Shown here piece after piece: positions 37,414 through 49,335 of a stretch of 64,000 bases of DNA. Location of the stretch: contig OX439133.1 of assembly GCA_949318235.1 (NCBI GenBank), positions 14,082,757 to 14,146,756 of the forward strand, in the 5' to 3' direction. Below the pieces are notes generated by a model that had not been told where the DNA came from, made no database searches, and saw nothing but the letters and a program-made list of their open reading frames with translations. Made by a program: the position numbers and the translations under genes. The DNA comes from Ecdyonurus torrentis (taxonomy: Eukaryota > Arthropoda > Insecta > Ephemeroptera > Heptageniidae). Positions within the stretch are counted from its first letter, which is position 1, and each line of letters starts with the position of its first letter.

Positions 37414-37525
37414 CGATTTTTAAGAAAACTGCTGCACCAATTTTGGAGAATTTAAAGGAGAAATACTATAGACGTACTTTTACGTGTTTTAAGCTATAGA
37501 AATTTTTAAACCAATACCCTCAATT
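37305..37525 (+). mobile_element. Element E, copy 2
   Basis: Starts CAATGGAGCTTATCGGTTTA and ends TAAACCAATACCCTCAATT, giving imperfect inverted termini. Interior: GCGCGCGGGGAGACGCGG, GGGTCCTCTAAATTTA, a ~30-nt poly(T), then AAAACTGCTGCACCAATTTT and ACGTACTTTTACGTGTTTTA. Confidence 0.75.
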
Positions 37526-37698
37526 TACTTATTTATGAAAGTTAAAACAAAAGAAATGAGCTATTTACCAACAATACAGTATATTATTATAAATTATAGA
37601 GTTAATTTCATGGATGTTCATTTATTCATGACATTATACATAACTTCAGAATATTAACTCTATTGCATACCGATATGCATATACATACCCTAATGCAC

Positions 37699-37995
37699 AG
37701 GATGTATTGCGTATGACGAATATACTTCGATGCCATACTGGAGCAATGGATAACATAGTTTAGCCTAGGACAAACGTGGTTTTTAGCTAATTTCTTTAAA
37801 ATATTATAGGTATTTTTTTGGATTGCTATTATTTTCTTGCAAAATGGAAAATCTTAATTCAACCTGTTTACAGCATGTAGTGCTCTTACAAAAATTGCTG
37901 AAGTATTTATAAACTGGCGTCATTTTTCCATACCGACCCACGTTATTTAATCCTCACATATGGCGTCGACTTTAATATGAATGCAAACACCCTAT
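37699..37995 (+). mobile_element. MITE family B, copy 9
   Basis: AGGATGTATTGCGTATGACG to ATGCAAACACCCTATA, about 297 bp. Family core present (GATGCCATACTGGAGCAATG, ATGGCGTCGACTTTAATATG). CRE degraded. Confidence 0.8.
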
Positions 37996-37999
37996 ACTT

Positions 38000-39890
38000 T
38001 ATACATTTTTTTTCTATAATTTTCTCTTTCTTATTTCTACTCTTCAAGAGTAATTTTGCTATATTAAATTGATCCTCGAAAAAAAAAATCAATGATATTT
38101 TTCATATTAGAGCAGAAATATATGTATGTGTAAAAATGTTCTTCCATAAAAATTTAAACGACCACACAGATACAGCAAAGAGAAAGTTTAGCTCGATATA
38201 AATCAAAGTATTGTGCGGTCTCTCTGTCACCCTCTTATTCTCTGTGGTTTTTTACACATAGCAACAACAATAATGTACCTGAATTGTAACAATAGATGTT
38301 TTGACAATGTACCACAAATATCTAACACATCGCAGCATCCCTATATAGTAGTATCTGGACCACTGGCATGGGAAGTGTATCTCTTGCTAGTGTTGTGTCC
38401 AGTTCAAATTTAGTGGTGGAGATGTGGAGTGAATATAAGCACGCAAAATGGAAAATATGAACAATTTATGTCTAAAAATACTAGTTTTTTTTTTTAAAAA
38501 ACAGTGATAAAAGAGTATTAAAGTGATGAGCTAAGAAAAAAAAAATGATAGCGTTTACTTTATATCAAGTGTATACATATAGGAAATGGAAGAAGAAGAA
38601 AATTAGTGTTTTGGTTTGATCAGAAGTAACGATCTCATTATGTGACCTGTAAAGTAGCCATGTTGGAGAATTTATATTATATGAGCAAAACTGTTTTGAG
38701 ATTTTTATTTATTTATTAAATTTAGTTTTGGAGCTTTATATATTAGAAGGCTATTGAACATACCAAAGTATTTTATAAAAAAATTATTTTTTATATTTTA
38801 ATTTTCATTGCTTTTTGTTTAAATAAATACATATTTAATTTATGATTTACAGCCTTTTTTTATTTTATTTTATTATTAAGACTTTTTATTGATTTAAGTC
38901 ATCATTAATGGTCAAAAGTTAGCTAATTTTCCATTCGATAAGTTATAAAATCTGTAATTTGCACAGATAATAAGGAAGTAAAAATAAGTACATAATTTAA
39001 GTTTATATACTTTTTTTCTTTAAATTTATTATTGTAAAAATGGCAAATGAATAGAAATTTAAAAATTGCACTTTGTAAATGATAAAAAATAATAATAATA
39101 ATAATAAAAAAACGTTATTTTTGTACCAACCTAAAAATAGTTAAAAATAGCTTCAATTAATAATAAATAAATATGTAAATAATATGATAGTATAGTAAAA
39201 AAAAAAAAAAAAAAAAAAACTTGGAAAAATTATGAAATTTTCATCATGATAGTATTAAAATTACTAAAATTAACATACTTTTATATATTATTAAATACTC
39301 ATACTAAAATGTACCTGAGTATAAAATTGTACATTACATTACAAAAATGGTCTAACGCAACTAAAATAAAAAGTCGGGAAATATGATTACTGTTTGCAAA
39401 ATATTGTACACCAAACATTCAAACTATCTAATGTAATAGAAAAATAATTCAAATAAAAAAATGTTATAAGAAAAAATATTGCGAGATTGCGTAAATGAGG
39501 CGAACAATAGAGCGATGATGATTCGCAAATATATGTATGGGCCTCGAGGATAGGCTACGATAAATATATATACAAATAATTGAAGTACACTCATAGACCA
39601 TTTTAATTGGAATTCTGTGGTCATTTTAACTTAGAGAAATTACTATCTTAACGTTTTGTCATTCTGCGCTTTTTTTTTTTTATTATTATTTTTTATTGGG
39701 AAAAACGAGGAAAAACGACAGCTGAAGAAAGTTAAAAGTTTAAAATAATATTCTGATGGCCAATTTACCCATGGCGCAATATTTTTATGTGACAATGAAT
39801 ATAACTACGTGAATGAAAGTGTTATAATGCTTTCTATATAATAATGGAGATTGCATGCAGTAAAAAAATATATTGCACTCTGTATAAACG

Positions 39891-39921
<31 letters not shown>

Positions 39922-41367
39922 CATATTCTTAATCTGCATTTAAAAAAGTTGCATTTTCTTCTTCATTTTTTTTTTCATTTAAATTAATTTTGGTTTAAAA
40001 ATTTATAATCAAAAATTGATTTCCAATGGACTGATCACATGGGAAAATAAAAGTTGAAAATTCAGAAAATCCGATGCCATATTGATATTGTAATACGAAC
40101 ACACTCTAAGAAAATAAATACATCGAATACTCTTATTATGTCATATATAGATAAGTATTTTCTGCATTAATTTTAGCAGCATTTTTTTTTTAATGGGTAA
40201 TGTTGTGCAATTTTAATGCATATAATTTTGCAGTAAATTTTCAGTCAGATATATACTTCTATTTTTTCCGGTCTATGTCTCAATGAAATTTTTGTATTAT
40301 GTATATATTATATTATATTTATATTTCCTGCAAAGAAACGTACAAAAAAAAAAAAATAAATAAATAAATAAATAAAGAAAAACTGCGCATTAGATGGTGC
40401 AAAACTGCACATGAGCTTAGTTTTTTTTTTTTTTTTTTTTTTTTTTTTGGTCGCTCCAGGTTGTTACATCACAAATTTCTGCTAACTTCCCTTCCATAAA
40501 TGTTCAATACAATAAACTAAAACAAACCTTAAAAGTTCTTTGATTTCTTCATCAAATGCACTAAAATATACTCTTGAAACAAATCTAAAATCAACAGTTT
40601 ATTATAAGCATACAAATATTTTATAAATAAAAGTATACAGTATTTTTTTATTTTAATTATCCCTCTGATACGTGATTGTACCAATGATGTTGCATATATT
40701 TGACTGAGCCTTGTTAGCATCAATCTTTTAACACCGCGAGCAATAGTGAATATAAAAATTACGTAACATTATAAAATATAAAATTCTTATGTATAAAATG
40801 CGGTAATTGAAGATTTCATTGCAAAGTCCTTCAACATTTTAAATATTTTGACATTTAACTACGTATATTCAAATTGTAAGAAGTAAAATCAACGTGCATA
40901 CGTTTTTTTTAATGAAGTACTGAATTATTTTTTTATTGCATATAATTCTGATTGATATTTTATTTATTTTTGTTTTTTCAACGCTCCTACTTTGGTGCTG
41001 TGTTTACTGTGTTTTGTGTTGTATTGTTGATTATCTTACTCGTTCGTCTGTATTATTACTGTATTTTATAGAGAAATTAATAAATAAAATATTCGTTCAA
41101 TGCAGTTCATTACAATAAAGTAAATATTGCATATATAAATATTTTGTTATTGCTGAACTTTTTTATTCATCCATTTTTTTTTAAAGCAATTCTATATACT
41201 ATTTTTAAATGTAATTTTGAAAATGGATTGCACTGACTTGATTTACCTTGATTAAGAAGTGATTTTTTGTCACTTCTCGTAACTCAAAAATAATAATGGT
41301 TAAAATTGAAACCACTTTCATTGCTTCAAACAAATGTGGAAAATTTGAATAAATTTCAAACTGATTT

Positions 41368-41401
<34 letters not shown>

Positions 41402-42093
41402 AAGACTTATTGTTGTTGTTTTTTTCTTTTTTTTTTTAAAGTTTGTATTTTTAATTACTTCTGTCGCAGTACCTAATATGTAAAGATGTTTAGGTCCTCA
41501 AATTACAGACCTGTGAGCAGGAAATATATAAATTTATACACCAAATTAAGATAATATTTATATATGATTTTTAACATTGCGTTGCGTTATTTATTTTATT
41601 CAATAAACACACTTGGTGTACAACATATAACCTAAATTTACAATATAAGAATACTATTTAAATTCAATACATAAACATTAATCTTGAGCATAATATGCTG
41701 TTAGACTAATGCTTAGACTAATGTTAGACTAACTAACAACATATTTTTGAAATTAGAAAATTAAGCTTATCATTCACAACAACAAATTATTAATAAAAAG
41801 AAAATAATAATAATTGACTAGCATGCTTACTAAAACTCTCCTATTAATAAATTTTTATTATAAAATTTCAACATTTTTAATAACATTCAAATTTCATAGA
41901 AAACGTAAAATTTATAAGAATTATAATAAATAAAAAAAGAAAATAATTTTAATTCCTAATAGAAAATAATTTTAATCCCTAAAAACCTTTCCATATACAT
42001 TCACACTTAAATTTTTCTGGTCAGTAAGTTATTATTATAATAAAAAATAAACGTTGACTATGACACAATTTTAATACGAGGACTTACAAAATT

Positions 42094-42131
<38 letters not shown>

Positions 42132-42750
42132 AAACTTATTCTAAATGTTACACAAATTTGCATTGTCATTTACTTTTATAATATTATACCTTTCTATATG
42201 TTTAAATCTTCATTTATATAGGCATCATAAACTACAATTTAAGACAAATTATTTACTTTTTTTTTACATCTGACCAATTTTATTTTTAATGGTGTTAATG
42301 TGTTTTTAATGGAAAATTATATTTTGTAAAAAAAAAAAAAAATAATAATAATAATAAAAAAAAAATAAAAAAATAAAAAATAAAATGTTAAAAAATATAT
42401 ATACAAGATTTAGGAAATTTGTTCAATTTAATATAATTTTATTTCTATTTACGTTATAAAAAATATCTAAATACTGATGCTTAATATTTGCTAAACTTTT
42501 TTTACGCGCTTTTACGTAAAAATTTAAATTGTATAACGATTTTGTTTCGATTTACGTACCATAATTGGATGAAATAAAAAATATATATGACGCCATAATA
42601 AGCCATTTTTCAAATTTATTTTTTAAAAAAGTATTGTTGAGCAATCTTTTAGTGTTTACACTTTCCTTGTGCTTTTACTATCTTCCAAAAATGGTGCTAA
42701 ATTTATATTGAAAAAGAGTGGTAAATTTAAATGGTAAAATTTACCATAAG
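38000..42750. other. Long AT-rich stretch, no gene seen
   Basis: Contains poly(A) at 39199-39219 and poly(T) runs at 39893-39921, 40421-40448, 41371-41400 and 42098-42128, plus short AAAT/AAT arrays. A 66-codon open frame at 38213-38413 has ordinary composition but no ATG context, domain or splice support. No transposon family was recognised. Probably intron of the CNC gene. Confidence 0.5.
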
Positions 42751-42754
42751 AATT

Positions 42755-43570
42755 GTGTGTACACATGGAAAGAAAAACTTTAGTCATTTTAGCAAAGATT
42801 AAAACACCATAAATGCTATATGTGTGAAAGATAAAATTTATGCTATGTAGTATAGCATAAATTTATGTTGATATGTTGCTAAAATAGACTGGTCTATTGT
42901 GAGTATATTTATATATTTTTTTTTTCAGTATAAATGAGAGATTTTTTTCAACAGCTTTATATAGGAACAAGTGTGATTTTTAATTCCAAAAGTATTCTAA
43001 ATTATTATGCAAATTAATTAATAAAAACATGATTTTAAGAAAAAACATCACTTACAGTAACATTTATTTATAAAAAGTATAGTTTATGTTATAATGCTTA
43101 TTCATACAGGATGGAGAAATTAATTTATGCAATAATTATGCTAAAGCACATTGTCAGCAATATTTGTTGATTAGAGCGTAATTTATGCTATACTGCGTAA
43201 GAACTATGTTTCCTAGAATAAATATTTTGTTGTACACCATAATTATTTATATGATACCGATTTAACAACAATTTATATAATTATGCTATATACACACGTA
43301 CAAAAAGAAATACTTAATAATTATGATAGTTCTATAGTTCTATATGCAGTAATATTTATGCATAACGACATAATTTATGCTATCTTGTATAGCGATTATA
43401 CTATAGCATAATAATATGTTATTCCAAAACACCAACATTTGTGCTCTTAATAATATTCTAATATACTCGTAGCATAAATTACGTAATTTATTCTTTTCTT
43501 GTAATATATTTTACAAGAAATAGTTATTATGTTGTACAGCATAACTATTTACGTAATGCAATGTTAGAAA
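42755..43570. mobile_element. Cluster of MITE family F copies
   Basis: At least two overlapping or tandem F copies. Recurrent strings are ATAATTATGCTA, AGCATAAATTTATG, CAGTAATATTTATGCATAAC and AGCATAAATTACGTAATTTA. It ends about 200 bp before the DLG exon. Individual boundaries cannot be fixed by eye. Confidence 0.55.
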
Positions 43571-43771
43571 AATTAGTAAGAAAACGTTTTAAATTTTTAG
43601 GTTTTATATTAAAAAAAAATGTAGAGCCCCTGTAAAGTAGGCCATAAGTCGGGCACACTTTTTTTTTATATAGCAAAAATAATATAAGTTTTTAATTTTA
43701 TTTCTTTTATTTATTAATAAATATAAATTTCATAACTAATTTTGTTATCTTTGTTGTATGTTTTCTCTTAG

Positions 43772-43966
43772 GACATGGCTTTGATCGAAGTTCTATGGAA
43801 ACAAGATGTGGACCTGGGTATTCCTCTGGATGTGTTCTCGGCAAGTGCAGGCACAGAAGCCGGCATTGAGACAGCGCCAAATCTCGGCAAAGAGACAACC
43901 ACTGACTCGACAGACAAACCTGATAAGCCAGATGATAATGAACCTGCTTCACCTGTCAACATCAAG
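43772..43966 (+). CDS. CNC bZIP factor (NRF2/CncC-like), Neh2 exon with DLG motif
   Basis: Internal coding exon of 65 codons, phase 0 at both ends. It is preceded by a pyrimidine-rich TGTATGTTTTCTCTTAG acceptor and followed by AAG|GTACAG. It begins DMALIEVLWKQDVDLGIPL, which aligns closely with the Neh2 start of vertebrate NRF2 (DMDLIDILWRQDIDLG). The D-x-D-L-G core is the weaker KEAP1-binding 'latch' motif. In human NFE2L2 the second exon also begins at this Asp in phase 0, supporting the acceptor. The rest (TETAPN-type acidic and Thr/Pro/Asp-rich sequence to PASPVNIK) is low complexity and probably disordered. CNC factors dimerise with small Maf proteins and drive antioxidant and detoxification genes; KEAP1 targets them for degradation. 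The ATG at codon 2 is probably not the start. Paralogue (NFE2L1, NFE2L2 or single invertebrate Cnc) cannot be decided. Confidence 0.85.
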
Positions 43967-44423
43967 GTACAGTCTTTAGTCTTAGCAATTGGAATTACCG
44001 GTATATAACAGGGGAGTTCATATTTATCGTATTATACTCTTTTTTTAAGTATAAATATATGGTAGGATTAAGATTTTATGATAGGGTTATTTAAATTTTT
44101 TATTATAATTACATTACATTTCAGTTTTTCTTTTAATTAAATACTCAACAAACTTTTTTATAATTATTTTTACTCTTTTTTACGTTTTTCTATTTATTTT
44201 TCCTTTTTCCTTTTTCCTTTTTTATTTTTTTTATTATTTTTTTTACACACACACACACCAAATTGTTAATAATTTTAAGAGGAAAGTAGCGTAATGATGA
44301 GTAAAAACAAATATCATAGAACATTATAATTAAAAAAAGAAAAAAAAAAAAAAAGAAAAAAAGAAAAAGAAAAGAAAACGAAAGAAAGAAAGAAAGAATA
44401 AAAGAAAAGAAAAATATTCACAC

Positions 44424-45115
44424 GTGGACAAAAATACATATACGTATAATTATGCTAGCTAATTTTTAGTAAATATTTATGTATAACAACATAATTTATG
44501 CTGCAAAATAACTATTACATTGCATAATTATTATATTGTGTAGCATAATCATTTATGCTGTTTCAATTGAGAAATATTTATGCTATAATGACATAAATGC
44601 AGCATAAATTACGTAATTTATTATTTCCGTGTACAGAGGAGGGAGGCATAAAAATGTTCTATAATGAAAAACGTTTTACACGGAAAGAATAAATTACGTA
44701 ATTTATGCTGCATTTGTTACTATAGCATAAATGATGCTGAATTAGAAGATAAATTATTAATTTATCCGCACACAGGGACAAATATTAATAAGTATAATAA
44801 TTATGCTAGCTCATTTTCAGCACAATTGGTTCAATACAGCATAATCTATGCTATACAAAATAATAACTATAATATGTTAATATATCATAAATAATTGTTA
44901 CATATAGCATTAATATTTCTGTTGTACTAATTTAGCATAATTTTTGCTGTCGACATAAATGCAGCATAAATTACACAAATAATTTGTAAAATATTATTTA
45001 TCCTTTGTAAACATATAGTTATTATGCAGTATAGCATAAATTATGCTATAGTGAATAATTTGTGCTAAAAATGAGCTAGCATAATTACAATTACTTATTT
45101 ATTTTTTGTGTTTGT
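44424..45115. mobile_element. Two to three tandem MITE family F copies
   Basis: One copy runs from CACACGTGGACAAAAATACA (44420s) to ATTATTTCCGTGTACAG (44638), with ACACGG-type inverted termini. A second begins ACACGGAAAGAATAAATTAC at 44679 and a third near CACACAGGGACAAATATTAA at 44768. Repeated TTATGCTAGCTCATTTTCAG and ATAAATGCAGCATAAATTAC are seen. Confidence 0.6.
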
Positions 45116-45227
45116 AACTCGTACAAAATTTAAGAAATTTTAGGTATAGTTAAATAAAGTCAAATATAGCGTACAGTACTATATTTTGTTATAGTTTTTT
45201 TTTTATTATTATTATTTTTAATTTATT

Positions 45228-45290
45228 TTTTTTATTAGCAGTTTAGTCTTAGTTTCTGTATATCTTACTAAGCCCCCATATTCTTATTTT
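45228..45290 (-). mobile_element. Retroposon 3' end, minus strand
   Basis: On the minus strand it reads ATATGGGGGCTTAGTAAGAT + ATACAG followed by an A-rich stretch. It matches the terminus at 17917-17941. Two copies sharing the same end and followed by A-rich tails support a non-LTR retroposon family. Confidence 0.45.
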
Positions 45291-45869
45291 ATTATTAAAT
45301 ATTTTATGATCTCCACTGTATTTTATATATTAGCAAAGGTATAGACGGCATATTAATATTATTGATATCTCGCTATTGGAATCACAAAACACGCCAAAGA
45401 TGAAAGGAAAAATTTTGAAGCGTTGAAATGTTGTTGACGTTTTTTTTTTTTTTTTTTTTTCTCTTTCTCTTTCTTTGATTCAAGATCTTTTTTTGTTTTC
45501 CATTTCTCTCTATTTTTTTTCTTCTACTTGAAGTGGCGCCAACATTTTTAAAATTTGACATAATTATTGTATAGAGATTTGTCTACAACGATAGCGTGAG
45601 AATTTATATTTAGAATTTCAATTAGGTTCAAAATAATTTATTATAACAAAGATTTTTCTTTTAGATTTCCTAATAATGTTTTAAAGTTAAAAGCTTGATA
45701 TGTATTTTTTTAATTTAAAGTAGCTTTTTTGTGAGCTTTTTATATTTATTCACAGATAGTAAAAAATAAAAAGGAATTTTTGCTGCATTAATATTGATAT
45801 TTTATAATGTGGAAGACCATAACGATCTTTCAAGTGTGGTTTTATTGCATTTTCCAAAAAAAAATATTA

Positions 45870-46530
45870 CAATACATTATGCTACATTTACATATATTTA
45901 CAGCATATTATTTACTTGAGCTGTTCTAATTAAGTATATCATTTATGCTATAATAAAATATGAATACAGCATAAATTATGTGAGTTATTTTTTCTGTCCG
46001 TACAACACAATTATTATATGCAATATAGCATAATTAATGGTATTATACACAGAAAAAATTAATTGCGTAATTTATGCTGAATTTAGGTTATTAATATATA
46101 GCATAAATGATGTCAAATTAGAATAACGTAAATAATTATGCCATACATCATAATATTTATACTGTGTAACATAATTATCTTGAATAAATTTTTATATATA
46201 ACATAATATATAGCATAATTCATAATACAATATAGCATACAATATAGCATAAATCATAAATTATGTTGTATTGAACAAATTGTGCTGAAAAAAAAGAGGT
46301 AATTTATATACGTACTTACTTATGCTGGAGCTCAATGCAGCAACATTTATGCTAAACAACATAATTTATGCTATATTGTATATAGTTATTATACTACAGT
46401 ACATAATAACATAATAGTTAAGATGTTCAGCATAATTACTTATGTTATTACAAAATAACAACATTTGTGCTCTACAATATAAAAATCCAGCATAAAGTAT
46501 GCATAGTTTATTTTTTACGTGTATGAATAA
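45870..46530. mobile_element. MITE family F copies
   Basis: Strings AGCATAAATTATGTGAGTTA, ACAGAAAAAATTAATTGCGT, ATTTATGCTGAATTTAGG, CAGCAACATTTATGC and AAGATGTTCAGCATAATTAC mark at least two diverged copies. The last string matches 1968-1993. Confidence 0.55.
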
Positions 46531-46534
46531 ATAT

Positions 46535-48178
46535 TGCTACAATTTAAGGATATATCAAAACGTTTATATTTAATGTTTTTGTGTCCATGTAGTTTCGTCT
46601 AGACGGTATAAAATCAAAGAACTATAAAGTGTTGTCAGTATTGTGTTATCTTTTATACTTTAGAATAACTGAAATAGTTTTTTGACTGAGCATCTGATAT
46701 TGTTGTCAAAGTCGCCATCCCATGTCAATATTTTAAGTGTTAGGATAGAGTTAGGATGTTTAATATAACATAAATATATTGTGTATCTTTTATTTCAGTA
46801 CATGGTAAGTATTTTACTGCAATATTTTTATATTTATATATTATAATTCCAAATAGCTATTTTCAGTAATTTTTACAATATTTCAGAAAAATACACATTT
46901 AAAAAAAAAAAATTAATATTATAATTTTTTTTAGAAAATAATTCATAATTATAGTATTTTACTCTACATTCGGCACTTTTGTATGGCTTAAAAAATACTT
47001 ATATGAGACATTTTTGGTCCATTTTGAAAGTCTTCTAACTTTATTTTTCTCGTTATTTTCAAATTGTATAAGTAAGAGATTTTCATTGAAACTCATTATA
47101 ACCTAATTGAAAAAATGTAATTTTTAACCCCCCCACCTTTTTTTTTTTTTTTTTTAAAACTATTACATTTCAGTTCAGTTCAGTTTCTTTATTGATCAAA
47201 ATACCAGTTGGTACATGTTGATTAAAAAAAATACATACACAAATAAATATATAAATAACACTTGCATAATAGAGTGTTTACCATCAGTCATTTTATTAAA
47301 AATGTTGTTAAATTAATTAATTAAAATTTTTAAGGCAATTAAAAATGTAGGCATATTAATGTTTAAATATTTGATAATTTAAAAAAAAGAAAAGGTTCTA
47401 AATAATTTATATTAAAAACTATAGTTCAAATCACGGTGGTTCAATATAATACTTTTTAATGTCTTAAAAAATTTCTATGTTTATCGTGAAAATGTTGTAA
47501 TTTAAATTTCCTTTTTTTTTTTATTATTATTATTATTATTTTTTAATTACTATATTATTTAAATATTTATCAGTTTGAATCCCAATTAAAATGTGTACCA
47601 ACAATCGCCTAACAACAGTATAACCTTCGTAGTGCAGTTTATATGAGTGACAACTGATAATAAAACGCTATTTTATATTGAACTCATTTTTTCAATGAAT
47701 TAATCTCATTCTCTGAATTTTTGTTTATTTATATAAATATAACATTGTACTGGGACGAGATAAATTTTGATTAAAGTTAATTATCTTTATTTTTATAATA
47801 TTTTCATAATTTCAGTTTTATTCTGATTTAATCCTTTGCGTGGTTTGTGCTATAGTTTTTTGAATTGTTTAAATTGGTGTTGATTGAATTGGAAACATTT
47901 AAAAAGTAAATTTTATTTTATATTGTTCTATTTTATTTAAACGATCTTATAAACAGAACTGTTTTATAGAGTGACAACTTTGTCACTTTAATAATTAAAA
48001 ATTTTTATGATTAAGATTTGAAATCCAAAAAAAAAATTACTTGTTATGTAATTTTGCTTTTAATTTTGGTTCGTTATAATATTTAATCTAAACTAAAATT
48101 AAATGACTTAAATTCATATACAACCTTCAAACTGTAATTATTTTTCACTATTGCGAATGTAAATTTGTCGTTAAATGC

Positions 48179-48219
<41 letters not shown>

Positions 48220-48365
48220 TGATAACTATATTTGCAAAGAATTTAAAATTGACATTATTAAATACGAAAATTTTCTTTTATAAAATTACAATTTTTAATA
48301 TTTCCAAAAGTGCGATTAAATAATAATAATAAAAGAGCGTATAAAACTTAAAAATAATAATAATA
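46535..48365. other. Intronic AT-rich DNA
   Basis: No gene or clear transposon. CAGTTCAGTTCAGTT near 47172 is a short tandem repeat. Poly(T) at 47140-47155, poly(A) at 48184-48217. Confidence 0.5.
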
Positions 48366-48369
48366 CTAA

Positions 48370-48479
48370 AATGCTGTTCGTAAACCCTGTTCTCTTGCAC
48401 CAAAAAATGCGCATTCTATTTGAATAACCAAAGTTGATCGTCATTTTAGGAGCAGAGAACAGGGTTTATGAACAGCATT
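48370..48479 (+). mobile_element. MITE family D, copy 3
   Basis: The cleanest D copy: AATGCTGTTCGTAAACCCTG ... CAGGGTTTATGAACAGCATT, terminal inverted repeats of about 26 bp with one mismatch. It ends 147 bp before the ETGE exon's acceptor, so it is intronic. Confidence 0.8.
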
Positions 48480-48626
48480 ACTACCAAATCATATACTATC
48501 ACCGTGTAAATTAAAATATTTTGACGTTTTTAATAAATCTATTATACGAAAGATACGCAATAAACGAGTATGCATGTTATACGCAGGGTTAATGAACGCA
48601 ATGTTGAGAAGGACCAATGTTTTCAG

Positions 48627-48735
48627 GGTGATGAGCCAGCAACATCTGCACAAGACGAAGATGAAGACGAGGATGGACCTTTGACCTCAATTGACCCCTG
48701 GGCTGGACTACCTTACACTATTGACCTTGAAACAG
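48627..48735 (+). CDS. CNC bZIP factor (NRF2/CncC-like), Neh2 exon with ETGE motif
   Basis: Exon of 109 nt, phase 0 at the start and phase 1 at the end. The acceptor is CCAATGTTTTCAG|GGTGAT. The donor is ACAG|GTGCGT, near consensus. It encodes GDEPATSAQDEDEDEDGPLT then SIDPWAGLPYTIDLETG. The last part is the high-affinity KEAP1-binding 'hinge' motif: D-L-E-T-G[E], equivalent to DEETGE in NRF2. The first base of the Gly codon is in this exon; the remaining two bases and the Glu must come from the next exon. Splicing to the DLG exon keeps the frame, which is the main reason for choosing AG at 48625-48626 over the upstream AG at 48585-48586. The Asp/Glu run precedes the motif. Together the exons make a Neh2 with about 83 residues between DLG and ETGE, against 47 in human NRF2. 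Confidence 0.82.
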
Positions 48736-49330
48736 GTGCGTACAATATCAACCCCTATATAGGAATTACATAACCCCTTACACATTCATGGACTTAAATT
48801 ATGATGAAAATCAAGTTTTATACAAAGAGACTGTTTAAACCTTGGATGAAAATATAATACCATGATTTGAAGTCCTTTAAACACATATACATACATAATA
48901 GCCATCATACACACTATATATTATATACATAGGGGTCTTTTTGTACTTTTAAAGTAACCAAATAATGTATTTATACATCCCTGAGATAATAATTGACGAT
49001 TTGCATTAGTAGAAATTTCATTGTTATAGTCTTTTTTCTCAGTTCATGATTTGCAAGTCATGAATTGCTTATAGAAAGAAAGGAGAAGAAGAAAACCAAA
49101 ACAATAAGTTTGAAACATTGAAACTTATAATACGATATAGACGCGTATTTTGTTCTTTCTCTTATAGGCAATGTTAAACTGTGTAATGCTTATATATATT
49201 CAAGGAGGAGAGAATACAATCAATAACATTATGGCTGGATCGAAATTGTAGACTTTATAATGTGTATTTATAAAAAATAAAAAAATAAAAAAACTAATTT
49301 TAAAAGCACAATTAATAATAAGCAAAAGTT
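48736..49330 (+). other. Start of downstream CNC intron
   Basis: Begins with the GTGCGT donor. AT-rich, no further exon found. The matching acceptor should be followed by two bases completing Gly (the first being G) and then a Glu codon. Confidence 0.6.
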
Positions 49331-49335
49331 ATCAT

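Larger units (their letters stand above)
43967..48626 (+). other. Intron of the CNC gene, 4.66 kb
   Basis: GT at 43967 and AG at 48625-48626 link two phase-0 boundaries. The intron is filled with F elements (44424-45115, 45870-46530), a reverse retroposon tail (45228-45290), poly(A)/poly(T) runs (48184-48217 the longest) and a D element just upstream of the acceptor. No additional exon was recognised in it. Confidence 0.75.

Noticed and set aside
38213..38413. 66-codon open frame with near-normal composition
   Set aside because: No splice context, domain or conservation evidence visible; length is compatible with chance.
43707..43965. Minus-strand frames over the DLG exon
   Set aside because: They are the antisense of the CNC exon, whose plus-strand reading has clear homology and splice sites.
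48587..48626. Upstream acceptor ATACGCAG at 48585-48586 extending the ETGE exon by 40 nt
   Set aside because: Its phase does not match the phase-0 end of the DLG exon, so joining would shift the ETGE frame. The AG at 48625-48626 fits.
49204..49252. AG|GAGAGAATACAATC as the exon completing ETGE
   Set aside because: The first codons would give ETGEN, but there is no pyrimidine tract, the frame stops after about 14 codons and the sequence is not CNC-like.
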